Origin: Polysphondylium violaceum
Taxonomy: Eukaryota; Evosea; Eumycetozoa; Dictyosteliales; Dictyosteliaceae
Assembly (NCBI GenBank): GCA_000277445.1
Contig: AJWJ01000168.1
Location: forward strand, 1 to 42,550
DNA: 42,550 bases
Reading direction: 5' to 3'
Shown: piece by piece, positions 10,249-20,294 of the stretch
Layout: each line of letters begins with the position of its first letter
How positions within the stretch are numbered: the stretch's first letter is position 1
Notes under the pieces: model-generated
Databases searched by the model: none
Seen by the model: the letters and a program-made list of their open reading frames with translations, nothing else
Told to the model about the DNA's origin: nothing
Program-made: the position numbers and the translations under genes

Positions 10249-11125
10249 ATGAATATAGATAAAGCAGCTATTGATGATTTTGAAAGAGAATTTAATAGTG
10301 ATCCAGATGTAGGTGGTGATGTTATTGTTGACAATCAGCAACAACCATCAGCAAATAATGAACCAGATCCCAATGCACCTATAGATTTTAAATCATTGGA
10401 TGAAGACGAAAATGTTAAAAAGCATTTATATAAAATATTGGTCATTGGTGATTATGCAGTGGGCAAAACATCGATTATAAAGAGATATTGTACAGGTTTA
10501 TTCTCTCCAAATTATAAATTAACAATTGGTGTAGATTTTGCAGTTAAAGAGTTACTATGGGATCCTAGTACTCTAGTTAGATTACAGGTAATGATACATA
10601 GATATAGATATAGATCTAGCAAATGGTCATTACTTTTATATATATTAATATATACATATGTATTCATCAATTTAGCTTTGGGATATAGCAGGTCATGAAA
10701 GATTTGGAACAATGACTAGAGTTTATTATAAATATGCTATTGCAGCAATTATTGTATTTGATATAAGTAGACCCTCAACATTTGAAGCGGTGACAAAATG
10801 GAGGGATGACATTAATAGCAAAGTGGTGTTGGGCAATCAAGAGCCCATTCCTGTACTTTTATTAGCAAACAAATCAGATTTAAAAACATCAGTCATTGAC
10901 AAGGAGATGTTGGATCAATTTGTAAAGGAACATAATTTTATCGGTTGGTATGCAACCTCTGCCCAAAGCAATTCAAATATAGATGAGGCTATGAAATTCC
11001 TCACTGAAAAAGTTTTACAAGTGGCAAAAACAAACTCTCCACCCAAACCCGAAGAAAACTTGGCTCAAGTAAATAGTTCAAACACCAATAATGAAACTAA
11101 AACCACAAGTTCATGTTGTAAATAA
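10249..11125 (+). CDS. Rab32-family small GTPase with non-canonical switch II
   Basis: Two exons, 10249-10587 and 10676-11125; 262 aa. After a 57-residue acidic N-terminal extension the G domain opens HLYKILVIGDYAVGKTSIIK (P-loop GDYAVGKT, residues 67-74). FSPNYKLTIGVDFAVK is the Rab32/38 effector-region signature. WDIAGHERFG follows, with the Rab32 Ile in place of Thr. NKSD (178-181) is intact, and the G5 motif reads TSAQ rather than TSAK. Tail SSCCK is a Rab geranylgeranylation motif. Rab32 proteins act on phagosomes, lysosome-related organelles and mitochondria; dictyostelids have several paralogues. Position 120 is His where nearly all Rabs have the GTP-hydrolysis Gln, so this copy probably has slow intrinsic turnover or depends on a GAP-supplied Gln. 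Paralogue identity not assigned. Confidence 0.9.
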
Positions 11126-11329
11126 ATAGATTATAAATTAGATTAGGTTATAGAAAAAAAGTAAATTAAAATCAATCATCATATTCTACATCCCTCTCCC
11201 TCCCCTTTCTTAATATCATCATCATCATCATCATCATCATTATTATTATTATTATTATCATTATAATCATTATAATAAATAAATTATTTATTAAATTATT
11301 AAATTATATTATGTTGTTATTCATATTTA
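11126..11329. repeat. Tail-to-tail spacer with (ATC)n/(ATT)n microsatellite
   Basis: The spacer between the Rab32 and carrier stop codons contains roughly nine ATC units followed by about six ATT units (near 11215-11258) and a pyrimidine-rich stretch near 11190-11210. Confidence 0.8.
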
Positions 11330-12431
11330 TTATTGACTTTCACCTAAACCAGCATTTGAATCATTTGAAGCAAATTTTGAATGTAACAAATCCTTTGTAG
11401 TTTCATACATGAGGAAATTTACGGCACTGGTTGGAAAAGATCGCAAGAGAGTGGGCAAGAAACCTCTAAAGAAAGTATTTATACCTTCTTCTCTGTAAAT
11501 TTTAATAGCGCAATCAATGACACCCTTGTATTTGGGTGGCAAGTGTTCGGGTTGTGTTTGAATTCTCGTTTTGATTACATCCATGGGATAGATTGAAAAC
11601 CAAAAACTCATACCCGCTGTACCACCAGCCCCTACAGCTACCCATGCAGGTAAGGGTTGATGTTTTCTTGTTGTTGAATTATTATTATTAGTAGTAATAG
11701 ATTCGGCATCTATACTATTGTGTTTTGTTGAGAATTGTAATAAAAATCTTTTCATAAATTCATAGACCATAAAGTAGGCAGCATCACCTGGTATATCTCT
11801 ACAAAAGGTTGAATTTATACCTCTAAACATACCACTAAACCCTTTGGTTTGTATAGTCTTTCGAATTACATCTATAGGTCCTTTATAGTTGTTGATTTGT
11901 GTACTACCGTAGGGTCTAATTTGAATTTGAAGTTTAGTTTTAACTAAATCTCTTGGTGTAATAAAAAATGAAATCACTCCTCCTGCTATACCACCTGCTA
12001 ATGCAGCTCTAAAAGAGATTTAATACTATCATTAGTTATTGTTATTTATCAACATCACCATATGACTGATTATTATCATAAATGACATACTTGTGATAAG
12101 GTATTAGTTCACCTTGAGCAATTTGAGGATGAAATAGATTTTGGAAATAGTTATTTGTCGCAAAAAAGATTGAATTGATAAATGATACACTCACCAATGG
12201 TACAGAAAGTCCTCTATATAAACCTTTGACACCATCTAATTTGATTGTATACTTTAAAGCTTGATAACCGTTATTAAACTTTGGCATATTACCAGAACCA
12301 TCTTGTAACATCACCTTTATCGTATCAAATGGATGACCTGCCATAATGGCAGACATACCTCCCACTGATCCTGCAATAAAATCTTTACTTATATTGGCCC
12401 ATTTGTTATGATCTGCAATAAACTTATCCAT
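11330..12431 (-). CDS. Mitochondrial carrier (SLC25) protein
   Basis: Two exons, 12431-12091 and 12008-11330; 339 aa with three carrier repeats of about 100 residues. The repeat signatures P-x-D/E-x-(V/I/L)-K are all present: GHPFDTIKVMLQ (repeat 1), ITPRDLVKTKLQ (repeat 2) and IYPMDVIKTRIQ (repeat 3). Each is followed by G-(L/F/I)-x-x-x-(Y/F)-R-G (GLYRGL, GMFRGI and TFFRGF). The second motif has Arg where Asp/Glu is usual in P-x-D/E, giving PRDLVKTK. The repeat 1 form GHPFDT-x-K-V resembles carnitine/acylcarnitine and basic amino acid carriers (SLC25A20/29/45/48). Substrate cannot be set from sequence alone. A low-complexity Asn/Thr loop interrupts repeats 2 and 3. Inner mitochondrial membrane location is inferred from family. 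Confidence 0.9.
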
Positions 12432-12938
12432 TCTACACCATTACGTGATTATATTGGTAATTATTATATAGATATAAATGTATGTATTTTTACACAAATA
12501 ATAAAAGAAATATATAGAGAGAGATAGATAATATATATATTGATATATTATAAAAATATGTATATATAAAAATACAACAAACAATATAAAATTGCTAAAA
12601 TTAAAAAAAACAAATTAATTAATTATTAATAATAATGTAATAATTAATAATAAACACAATAATCTTAGAAATCAGATGTCGATATCGGTGTAAGGAAGGT
12701 GTAAATAAAAATGAAACTTTTTTTAAAAAAAAGTGTGGTGTGTTTTGGGAATCTCAAAAGATCTTTTTGCAAAAAACAAAAAAAAAAAAGAAAAAAAAAA
12801 CAAAAAAACAATTTAGGTTCATTCATGTTCGGATCTTATATTTCTTAAAAGAGATATCATCAGAATTTCTTTTTATTTTGCTCAAATACAAATACAGTAC
12901 TCCTAGTTTTACGACAAATGAAAAAAAAATAATTTATT
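12432..12938. other. Intergenic: carrier promoter and NIF3 3' flank
   Basis: No gene is seen. Very AT-rich with TA-dinucleotide tracts (about 12525-12560) and a long A-rich tract (about 12776-12808). The open frame on the plus strand over 12740-12979 is Lys/Phe low complexity from A/T runs. Confidence 0.6.
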
Positions 12939-14012
12939 TTAAACAATTTCTAAAGGATCAGTATCTTTTTCGGAAATAATAATATTGATGTTATTGTTAA
13001 ACAATTGTTCCAAATCTTTTTTAAATACTTTCAAGTAACCTCTTTCAGAATTACTGTGATCACAGACCAACACATAGTTTCCTTTGGCACAGGCATCCAA
13101 TATTTCATGATGTTTGAGTTCACCAGTGAGATAGAGATCTGCTTTTTCATTTAATATTAAGAAGCCACCACTGCCGGCACATAGGGAAATGGTTTGAATC
13201 TTTTTGCTGGATGGATCGGCAATCAATGGTTTGCCAATACGCACTTTGTCAAGTTCAAACAATTGTTTAATGCATGTCACAACTTGGTCAATTTCGACGG
13301 GAGAGTCGAGTGTGACCAATCTGCCTTGACCCTTGACGTTGGATGGTGATTTCTCGAGATTGGTGATATCCCAGTGTTGGACATTACCTTGTTGAGTCTC
13401 TTGTTTGAGGAAATTGCAAATGTTGGCCAATTGGTTGGCATTGCAGAATAAATGAGTCACTGATGAAGAGATGGTGAAATGTTGATCGACGAGTTTGGCA
13501 AACTCGCTCAACAACGAGTCTGTGGCATTAGAGTAGACTGTGATTTTATGTGATGATTTGGAGACTGCTTCTTGTGTGGATTGGATGGGTCTTGAATGAC
13601 CTTTGCCATTGGTCAACGACAACAAACCGTTGGCAATCCAATCATTGATGCCACCTTGGACACTGTCCAAAGCAGAGTGGGGTGAATAGATTGGTATACG
13701 GTTTTCGATGGCTTTGATGGCAATTCTTTGTGAAACACTCTTTTGATTGACAGTTTTGAATTGATTAAAGAGGGGTGGGTGGTAGGAAATGATAAAGTTT
13801 GCCTTTTTTTCGATGGCCTCTTGTAACACTGGTTCTGTGAGATCGTTGGTTAAAAAGATATTGCTGACTTCAAGTTCATCTGTGTTGCTTGGTTCAACAA
13901 GTAATCCTACATTATCCCATTTCTCGGCCAAACTTAATGGAACCTTTTGATTTAATAATGATAATACATTTTTACACTTCATTTTAATTAAATTTTTTGT
14001 TAATTTATTCAT
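12939..14012 (-). CDS. nif3l1: NIF3-like dinuclear-metal protein
   Basis: Single exon. Start ATG 14012 (MNKLTKNLIKMKCKNVL, 357 aa) or ATG 13982 (MKCKNVL, 347 aa); the longer form would add a short basic leader that could be a mitochondrial presequence. The NIF3/YbgI family fold is clear: PLSLAEKWDNVGLLV at the N-terminus, metal-site motifs IISYHPPLF and HSALDSVQGGINDW, CAGSGG, LTGELKHHE, and CDHSNSERGYL near the C-terminus supplying the last His and Glu. The middle insertion (about residues 145-240) is the eukaryotic NIF3L1 type. Family members bind two metal ions; annotated as GTP cyclohydrolase 1 type 2-like, with physiological function poorly known. Codon use is more GC-rich than its neighbours. 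Confidence 0.9.
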   Translation of the reverse strand: MNKLTKNLIKMKCKNVLSLLNQKVPLSLAEKWDNVGLLVEPSNTDELEVSNIFLTNDLTEPVLQEAIEKKANFIISYHPPLFNQFKTVNQKSVSQRIAIKAIENRIPIYSPHSALDSVQGGINDWIANGLLSLTNGKGHSRPIQSTQEAVSKSSHKITVYSNATDSLLSEFAKLVDQHFTISSSVTHLFCNANQLANICNFLKQETQQGNVQHWDITNLEKSPSNVKGQGRLVTLDSPVEIDQVVTCIKQLFELDKVRIGKPLIADPSSKKIQTISLCAGSGGFLILNEKADLYLTGELKHHEILDACAKGNYVLVCDHSNSERGYLKVFKKDLEQLFNNNINIIISEKDTDPLEIV

Positions 14013-14111
14013 ATAGTTGAAAATGAGAAATGACAATGAATCAAAAAAATGATGATACAAAAAAAAAAAAAAAGAAAAAAAAAAAAAAAAAAGAAATATA
14101 TAATTCTTGAA
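14013..14111. promoter_or_regulatory. About 100-bp bidirectional promoter with long A-tract
   Basis: Only 99 bp separate the divergent NIF3 (ATG 14012, minus) and reductase (ATG 14112, plus) start codons, or 129 bp if NIF3 starts at 13982. Positions about 14059-14096 are almost pure A on the plus strand. The two genes must share this core. Confidence 0.65.
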
Positions 14112-14919
14112 ATGTCATATTTGGGAAAATTAGCAATTATAACAGGTGGATCAAGAGGAATAGGATTAGATATAGCAAAGGAATTATCTAAGCGAGGAGC
14201 TAATATTTGTATATTAAATAGAGACAAAGAAAACAATCAAAAAGCATTGGAATCCTTGGATTTGATAGATCCTCAACAAAAACATCATGGTATCATTGCA
14301 GATCTATCGAATCCTCTTGAATTAAAGCATAAGGTGGAAATAGAACTAAAGGAAATTAAAGAGCAATTGAAATCAAACCATGTAGACTATTTGATACATT
14401 GTGCGGGTATTACTCATAATCAATTGTTACTTAGAAATAGTTTTGAAAAGATAGATCAACTCTTGCAAGTGAATCTAGTGTCACCCATTTATCTCACAAA
14501 ACTATTGTTTAAAGATTTCATGAAATCACCTAGTTCTAGAATCATATTCATTGGCAGCATTATTAGCGAAAAGGGAAATAAAGGTCAATGTGTATATGCC
14601 GCCACCAAATCAGGCCTTGAAGGATTCAATAAATCTCTCTCTAAAGAGTTGCCCATCACCTCTACTTGTAATGTAATCTCTCCAGGTTTTATAAACACTG
14701 AAATGTCTAAAGAATATCTAACCAATGAATTATTAAATGAAATTCCTTTAAAAAAATTTGGAGATCCAAAAGTAAGATATCTTATTTTAGTAGGTAGTAG
14801 ATTTATTTATTTATTTATTAATTCTTTGTAAATAGGATATAACAAAAACAGTATTATATTTAATTGATTCAAATTATATTACAGGTCAAGTTATAAAAGT
14901 TGATGGTGGATTACATTAA
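14112..14919 (+). CDS. FabG/CBR4-like short-chain dehydrogenase/reductase
   Basis: Two exons, 14112-14771 and 14836-14919; 247 aa. Start is MSYLGKLAIITGGSRGIG; the upstream in-frame codons are a Lys run from an A-tract and are rejected. Classical SDR motifs: TGGSRGIG for the dinucleotide, HCAGI in the NNAG position, IGSI with the catalytic Ser region, YAATK (Tyr-x-x-x-Lys), and SPGFINTEM. The second exon supplies LYLIDSNYITGQVIKVDGG, the usual FabG ending. Closest pattern is 3-oxoacyl-ACP reductase (FabG), or its eukaryotic homologue CBR4, which acts in mitochondrial type II fatty acid synthesis. No targeting sequence is obvious. Substrate is inferred. Confidence 0.88.
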
Positions 14920-15009
14920 CAGCTGACGAAAAGGAATAAAATATTAAAAAAGAGAGTGAGAAAGATTATATTCTCTCTCTTTTGTTTCTGTATCTATAGA
15001 TATCTATTC

Positions 15010-15029
15010 TACTACTACTACTACTACTA
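15010..15029. repeat. (ACT)n microsatellite
   Basis: About six to seven ACT units in the spacer between the reductase and CBS-protein stop codons, followed by TATC-rich sequence. Confidence 0.8.
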
Positions 15030-15059
15030 TACTTTATCTATATATCTATATATTCGTTT

Positions 15060-16310
15060 TTAATTTTTTTCAACATCCATAGATGGTAAAGCAATATTTT
15101 TAAGAATAGCATCAATACCAATCATATGACTGGGTTTACCATCTTGATCAATTAACCATAATCTATGTACTTTGGTTGCTACCAATTTAAAAATAGCATA
15201 TTCTAATGTATCGGTTGCATAACAAGTTAAAGGATAAAATGACTATAAATGATTTTTGTATTATTGTTAGTATTGTTCTAAAGTACTTGTTGGATTACAA
15301 TGATAAAATGATTACATTTTCTTTTAAACAAGATAAATTTCTTTTCTTTTCTTTAATAGATTGGAATCTAAGATAATCCAATACGGGTAACATGAGTTCA
15401 TCAAAATTATCTTTTTTTAAACTTTTAATATTTGTAATTGAAAAATTTGCAACCTATAGCATAATACATAATGATAGATTTGATTAGTTTCATTGATAGA
15501 ATATATTAAAAGATCTGTTCATTATAATTACCAATTTAGAGGTTTTAGGATCAATAATTGGTGCTGCAATCATATTATTGTCAAGAAATTCTTTTAAAAT
15601 ATTAATAACTCTAGTCTCTGATGTAAATGATTTTTTAAAAGTAGTACAAATTCCACTTTGTTCAACTGTAAATTTCTTACGATCTCTATAGATTTGTATT
15701 TAATTAATATAAAGTAACTACTTTTCCTACTATTAATAGTTACCCTAATAAATGAATGTTTTGAGCAACAATGGCTAAAACATCTGTTTGACTAGCTAAA
15801 TTGATAATTTCATTCAATTCATCCAATATAAAAACTTTGGTAATAATATCATTATAAATCGATATTAATTTCATACATGGGTCAACATTTCTAACAACAA
15901 ATAATTTATTTTGTCTATTATCTATAATAGTATGCATATAGATTAGTATAGATAGATAGATATAAATTAATGTGGATATTACTTAAAATAGTAGAAACAG
16001 TTGATTCAGAGAATAAGTTACCACCAGTACCAAGAATAGAAGTAAACTTTTGAGGATTAGTTTCCAAAAGAGATAGATTTGATTGTATTTTTAAACCAGA
16101 GAATTCAATGATAAAATTTACAACGTCCAACATATCGACAACACCAACTACCTTTTGTTGATCAACTACAGGTGCTGAAAATATTGAAAATTGATAAAAT
16201 GTATTCAACAATTGATCCAATGTACTTGAACTCTCTACGATAATCATATCTTTGGATTTTAAAAAATCCCCTACTCTAGTAGTATTTAAAAATTCTACAA
16301 AATCTGTCAT
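15060..16310 (-). CDS. Four-CBS-domain (two Bateman module) protein, AMPK-gamma-like
   Basis: Five exons, 16310-15983, 15921-15744, 15685-15532, 15453-15316 and 15242-15060, all phase-compatible; 326 aa. Four CBS repeats are visible. The first has VGDFLKSKDMIIVESSSTLD and FSAPVVDQQKVVGVVDMLDV. The second has KLISIYNDIITKVFILDEL. The third has ETRVINILKEFLDNNMIAAP with IIDPKTSKLVANFSITNIK. The fourth has CYATDTLEYAIFKLVATKVH and RLWLIDQDGKPSHMIGIDAI. Length and layout fit AMPK/SNF1 gamma subunits and the plant PV42/KING1-like relatives, which bind adenine nucleotides; the VHRLWLID segment is typical of the gamma group. No kinase or transporter domain is attached. Whether it is the true gamma subunit or a paralogue is open. 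Confidence 0.82.
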
Positions 16311-16550
16311 ATTATTACTATTATCTGTATGTGTGTGTATATCTATAAATATCTATTCAACGCAATAAAAGGAAATGAACAGGGTTTTTCAATATCTTCA
16401 CAAGTTTTTGTTTTTTTTTCATTTTTTTTTTCTATTTTTTTTTTTTTAATTTTTTTTCAATTTTTTTCAAAAAAAAAATCGTCATGTCTAAGGCGCAAAC
16501 ACATAGTGTACTTTGATTTGATCAGAATATAGATATAGATAGATTAAAGA

Positions 16551-16959
16551 ATGTCATTTGTTAAACCAAACAACCCAGAGAAATATATTACCAATGAACA
16601 ACTTGCTTTAATGCCTTTTAGCAAGGGTGCTAAATTCTTGTTTGGTGTATCTAGTGGTGTTATTCTTGGTTGTTTGAGTAATGCAATCATAAAGAAGCCA
16701 TTATTCCATCGTCCCTATGTTCATTTATTTGGTGCTGTTGTTTTAGGTGCTCTTTCTTATCAAACTCACGATCGTGTTCAAGAACTCTATAATAAAGATA
16801 TTTTTGCTCTCTCTCAATATGAAGCCAAAGTTAAAGAACATCAATTAATGAAACAAGGTTTGTAATACTAATAATACTAAGAGCAATGTATAATGTATAG
16901 GGTATTAACATTATAAATTCATTTTAGAAATTGCCGAAAAGTTACCAAAACATCATTAA
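16551..16959 (+). CDS. ndufc2: Complex I subunit NDUFC2-like (B14.5b)
   Basis: Two exons, 16551-16857 and 16928-16959, joined in phase; 112 aa. The last exon encodes only EIAEKLPKHH, replacing the short unspliced end. Features fit NDUFC2: an N-terminal NPEKYITNEQLALMPFSK, one membrane segment in GVSSGVILGCLSNAIIKKP (compare the G-x-x-x-x-x-x-x-N-x-x-x-x-x-P of NDUFC2), LFHRPYVHLFGAVVLGAL as a second hydrophobic stretch, then charged VQELYNKDIF. NDUFC2 is a supernumerary inner-membrane subunit of NADH:ubiquinone oxidoreductase. The match is by pattern and size rather than strong identity. Confidence 0.6.
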
Positions 16960-17156
16960 ATATTTAATAATAGTAATAAGTTATATATAGGTCGTAATAA
17001 AAAAATGTATTAAAGTTATAAAACAAACAGTAACATGTTCTATAGATGTATATATGTGTATAGAAAGAAAAGAAAGAAATAGTAATAGTCATAGTCATAG
17101 TAAGAATAATAATAATAATAACAATATAGATAGGGATTAAAATAGAATTCGTTTAT

Positions 17157-18191
17157 TCAATTATTATTATTTGTTGTAGGTTTATGATTATCTACAATTA
17201 ATAATAATTCATTTAAGGATGATGCCATTCTCTTTTTAAAAGAATTATGATCAGATTTTAAATTATCAATCTCTTTTTGTAATATTATTATATATTCTTT
17301 TTGTTCATTTATCAATCTCTTTTGATTTTGTATTGTACCTTGTAGATCATTTTGATCATTAGTTAATTGTTGTTGTTGTTTTATTGTATTGTTACTAGGA
17401 GTAGTAGTAGAAGTAGAAGGTGTAGTAGGGGTAGTTGTAGCAGAATCTATATTATCAAATGATCTTTTCTTTTTATTACTATTATTACTATTATTACTAT
17501 TATCATTACTATTATTATTACTATTATTAATTTTATTTAAATCTTTATTTCTAAGATTAGTAATTAAAGATTCAAGATAATCTGAACTTTCAATACGAGA
17601 TTCTATAGGTTGGTTAAATGAAGTTTCATTTAAAGTTGATGTATGATCCAATATACTTTCTTTAAATGATTTCTTTATATTTAATCTCTTATTGCTTGGT
17701 GATGATGAATTTGAATTATTATTACTATTATTATTTGTAATATTTGTATTACTATTATTTAAACTACTATTACTACTACTATTATTACTATTATTATTAT
17801 TATCATTATTTGGACTTGGAACACTTTCGGTTGATTTTGTTAAATTTCCACTTTTTAAATTATTTAAACTATTTTGGGTTGTATTATTATCAGTTATAGA
17901 ACGTTTTAAATCTGAAAATACTTGATTTTGTGATAGTAATGATATTTGGTTATGTAGTTGATGAAAGGTAGATGAATAATCATTATCCTCATTTGATGAT
18001 GATGACCCTGTTGATAAATTTAATGAAATGGGTTTTCTATTATTCTCTACATAATATTCATCTTGGATTTTTTTATTGGTCTTGGATTTAGAATTTAATT
18101 TACTTTGTAATAAAGGTGAAGAGTCTGGTGAAATTAATGATGTAATATTATTATTATTTAATTGTTGTTGTTGATGTTTAGCATTTAACAT
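17157..18191 (-). CDS. Asn/Ser-rich protein with C-terminal coiled coil
   Basis: Single exon, 344 aa. The first two thirds are Asn/Ser/Thr low complexity with a few ordered islands: LISPDSSPLLQSKL, STFHQLHNQISLLSQNQVF with SDLKRSI, and SRIESSDYLESLITNLRNKD. The C-terminal 65 residues (QNDLQGTIQNQKRLINEQ onward) show a heptad pattern consistent with a coiled coil, ending MASSLNELLLIVDNH. KKKRSFDNI looks like a basic nuclear-localisation patch. No domain family is recognised. Transcriptional or scaffold roles are common for such proteins but not shown here. The reverse strand gives poly-Leu/Val frames that are shadows. Confidence 0.7.
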   Translation of the reverse strand: MLNAKHQQQQLNNNNITSLISPDSSPLLQSKLNSKSKTNKKIQDEYYVENNRKPISLNLSTGSSSSNEDNDYSSTFHQLHNQISLLSQNQVFSDLKRSITDNNTTQNSLNNLKSGNLTKSTESVPSPNNDNNNNSNNSSSNSSLNNSNTNITNNNSNNNSNSSSPSNKRLNIKKSFKESILDHTSTLNETSFNQPIESRIESSDYLESLITNLRNKDLNKINNSNNNSNDNSNNSNNSNKKKRSFDNIDSATTTPTTPSTSTTTPSNNTIKQQQQLTNDQNDLQGTIQNQKRLINEQKEYIIILQKEIDNLKSDHNSFKKRMASSLNELLLIVDNHKPTTNNNN

Positions 18192-19856
18192 TTTTGATGT
18201 TTTAATGATAATGTGAATATGATAATGATAATGATGATGATATGTGATGTTGATTAAATGTAATTATTTTTAAAAATGATGTATATTTTATTTATTTTAA
18301 AATATTCTCTCTCGTTCACCTTTTTATTTTTTTAAATAGACAAAATTAATTGATGGGATGTTCTTGATAAGGGTTTATTTTGTTTTTTTAATAAATAGAT
18401 GACAAGATAAAAAAGTTGATAAATTTTAAATTCAAACAATTAATTGTGAGAAAAAACACACATATTCCAATCGATAATGTGCATGGAATTTTGAATTTGG
18501 GGTGAGGGAGGCAATTTACAATTCTCCCTGTAAAAATGTTGTGGTGATAGGTTTAAATGTGTAACAACAAAAGGATTAATTAATCAACAAAAGGTGGCAA
18601 TTCAGGATATGGAGATCTATTCGAAAGAAATATAAACAATCCTTTATAAATTCAAACTATTTTATTTAAACAATTACGTTCACACCCAAAAACATAAAAA
18701 TAATTAAAATTTTACATCATTCTCTTTCATCTTTTTACCACCCCGTTTTTTATTTGATTTTAAAAATTTGAAAATACAAATATCCATACTTACCACTCAC
18801 ACACACTTATAACTTTATATCTTCACACACTCACACATTTATTTTTATGACCTCACTTTTATTTTTATGTTTTGTTCTGATTGATTTCTCGGTATTAAAG
18901 TAAAATCTTTGATTTTATGAAATGGGAAAAAGAATAAAATTATTTTTATAATTCAAATATCTTGAATCTATAATTCAACATACCCCATTAAATATGTTTC
19001 CAAACAGATTTAATTTAAACAATGTTTCTTGTTTAAATACTTTTGACAAGATCTTTTAATTAATTTAATTACAAAAATACCTCTTTATCAATTTATATTT
19101 CCATAATTCTTGTTGATCTAAATAATTTTATACCACTCGTTAACTATTTTGTATTAAACAATTTGATTTAAAAGACATCAAATATGTCCTTTTATCCAGA
19201 ATTCTTTGATTATTTATAATTTAGATTTAGATTTGATTTCATGATTTAATAACAATAAATTAAATTTATTATTTTTTTAAATATTACTTTTTTTTGAAAA
19301 AAAATAACACAATAATGAAAATTTTCATTCATTACCATTTCATTTGTATTTTAAAATGAATTCATACCACACTATAGTTTTTAGTGAAAGAATATTAAAT
19401 ATCAAATTTATGAATGAAACAAATTAAGTTGTTTTATCAGTTTTTTTTTTCAACCCACTTTTTCCTTATTTGGGTGTTGAAAAGTGATTTATATGAATTG
19501 ATATACATATTAGGGTCTAATTTTGATTGAAAATTATTTATCGTTTTCAAAAATAGCAACAATATCTATTTGAAAAGATTTAGTTTCGAGTAAAAGTACA
19601 AAACTCACATTACCGAGAAAACAAAGCAATATCATTTCGGGGTGACATTTTTCTCATACAATTGTATTCATTTGGGTATGGAAAAAAAGATAAATATATA
19701 TAAATCCTTTTGAAAAGATTATTATTATTAATATCTGTTATGAAAAACTGTTTGAAAAAAGAGTATAAATACGTATTATCTAGTTGAGATATTTTGTGTC
19801 ACCATAATCATCACATCTACTCTTTAATATCTATCTATCCAAATACTTTTCTAAAT
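18192..19856. other. Gene-poor 1.66 kb region (divergent upstream regions)
   Basis: No gene is supported. It lies upstream of both the Asn-rich gene (minus) and the tiny gene at 19857 (plus). It holds a CA-rich block (about 18791-18838) and a TATA-like box at 19764-19771. Much of it is AT-rich without repeats. Non-coding transcripts cannot be judged from sequence alone. Confidence 0.5.
19764..19771 (+). promoter_or_regulatory. TATA-like box of tiny gene 1
   Basis: TATAAATA, 86 bp upstream of ATG 19857, followed by a T/C-rich leader typical of strongly expressed dictyostelid genes. Confidence 0.45.
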
Positions 19857-20079
19857 ATGCTTTACAGTAAGTTCCTATCTCTGAAAAACTATTCTTTTCT
19901 TTGAACCAAACTAATAATAGTTTACTATTTTCTCTGTAGAGGCTTTATCCCAACTCTCTGCTTCTTTTAAAAACAACAGCAATGTCAATACAAACACAAA
20001 TACAAATGCCTATGTATTAAATTCACAATATATAAATCAAACCAGTTCATTAAATCAAATCAGTTGGATGACTTGGTAA
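19857..20079 (+). CDS. Tiny two-exon gene with 10-nt first exon (49 aa), copy 1
   Basis: Exon 1 is 19857-19866 (ATG plus seven bases). A GTAAGT...TCTCTGTAG intron of 73 nt follows, and exon 2 is 19940-20079. The frame runs to TAA without interruption. The product begins MLYKALSQLSASFKNN, has an Asn/Thr repeat (NTNTNTN) and ends QISWMTW. No membrane segment or known domain. A second gene in this window (36220-36433, minus) has the same plan: 10-nt exon, 73-nt intron, M-hydrophobic-aromatic-x-x-LSQ start, about 46 aa, aromatic end. Dictyostelids carry families of tiny developmental proteins (for example hssA/2C) whose N-termini alternate hydrophobic residues and Ser; relation to those is possible but unproven. 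Too short for ordinary ORF calling. Confidence 0.65.
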
Positions 20080-20294
20080 CATCACTCCTCTATTCATGCC
20101 ATGCTGACATATAACATCACATTGTCGTGTTTGTTGAAATGCATATAACTCGGTCTGAAAAACAAGAAATCTCATAGAAATAAAAAAAAATCCCTTCAAA
20201 AAAAAAAAGTGACACATTTTTTAATTTATTTTTTTTAAATTGTTGTAGGAGTAGTTTGCGTATAGGGCATTATATTCTTTTTATTTATATATAA

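Noticed and set aside
12740-12979. Plus-strand Lys/Phe-rich frame
   Set aside because: Translation of A and T runs, overlapping the NIF3 3' end; no evidence of coding.
14049-14111. N-terminal extension of the reductase (MIQKKKK...)
   Set aside because: It reads an A-tract; the SDR fold begins at MSYLGK and the tract is better explained as promoter.
17692-17925. Plus-strand poly-Leu frame (also 17389-17580)
   Set aside because: Reverse of Asn/Ser runs of the minus-strand coiled-coil gene.
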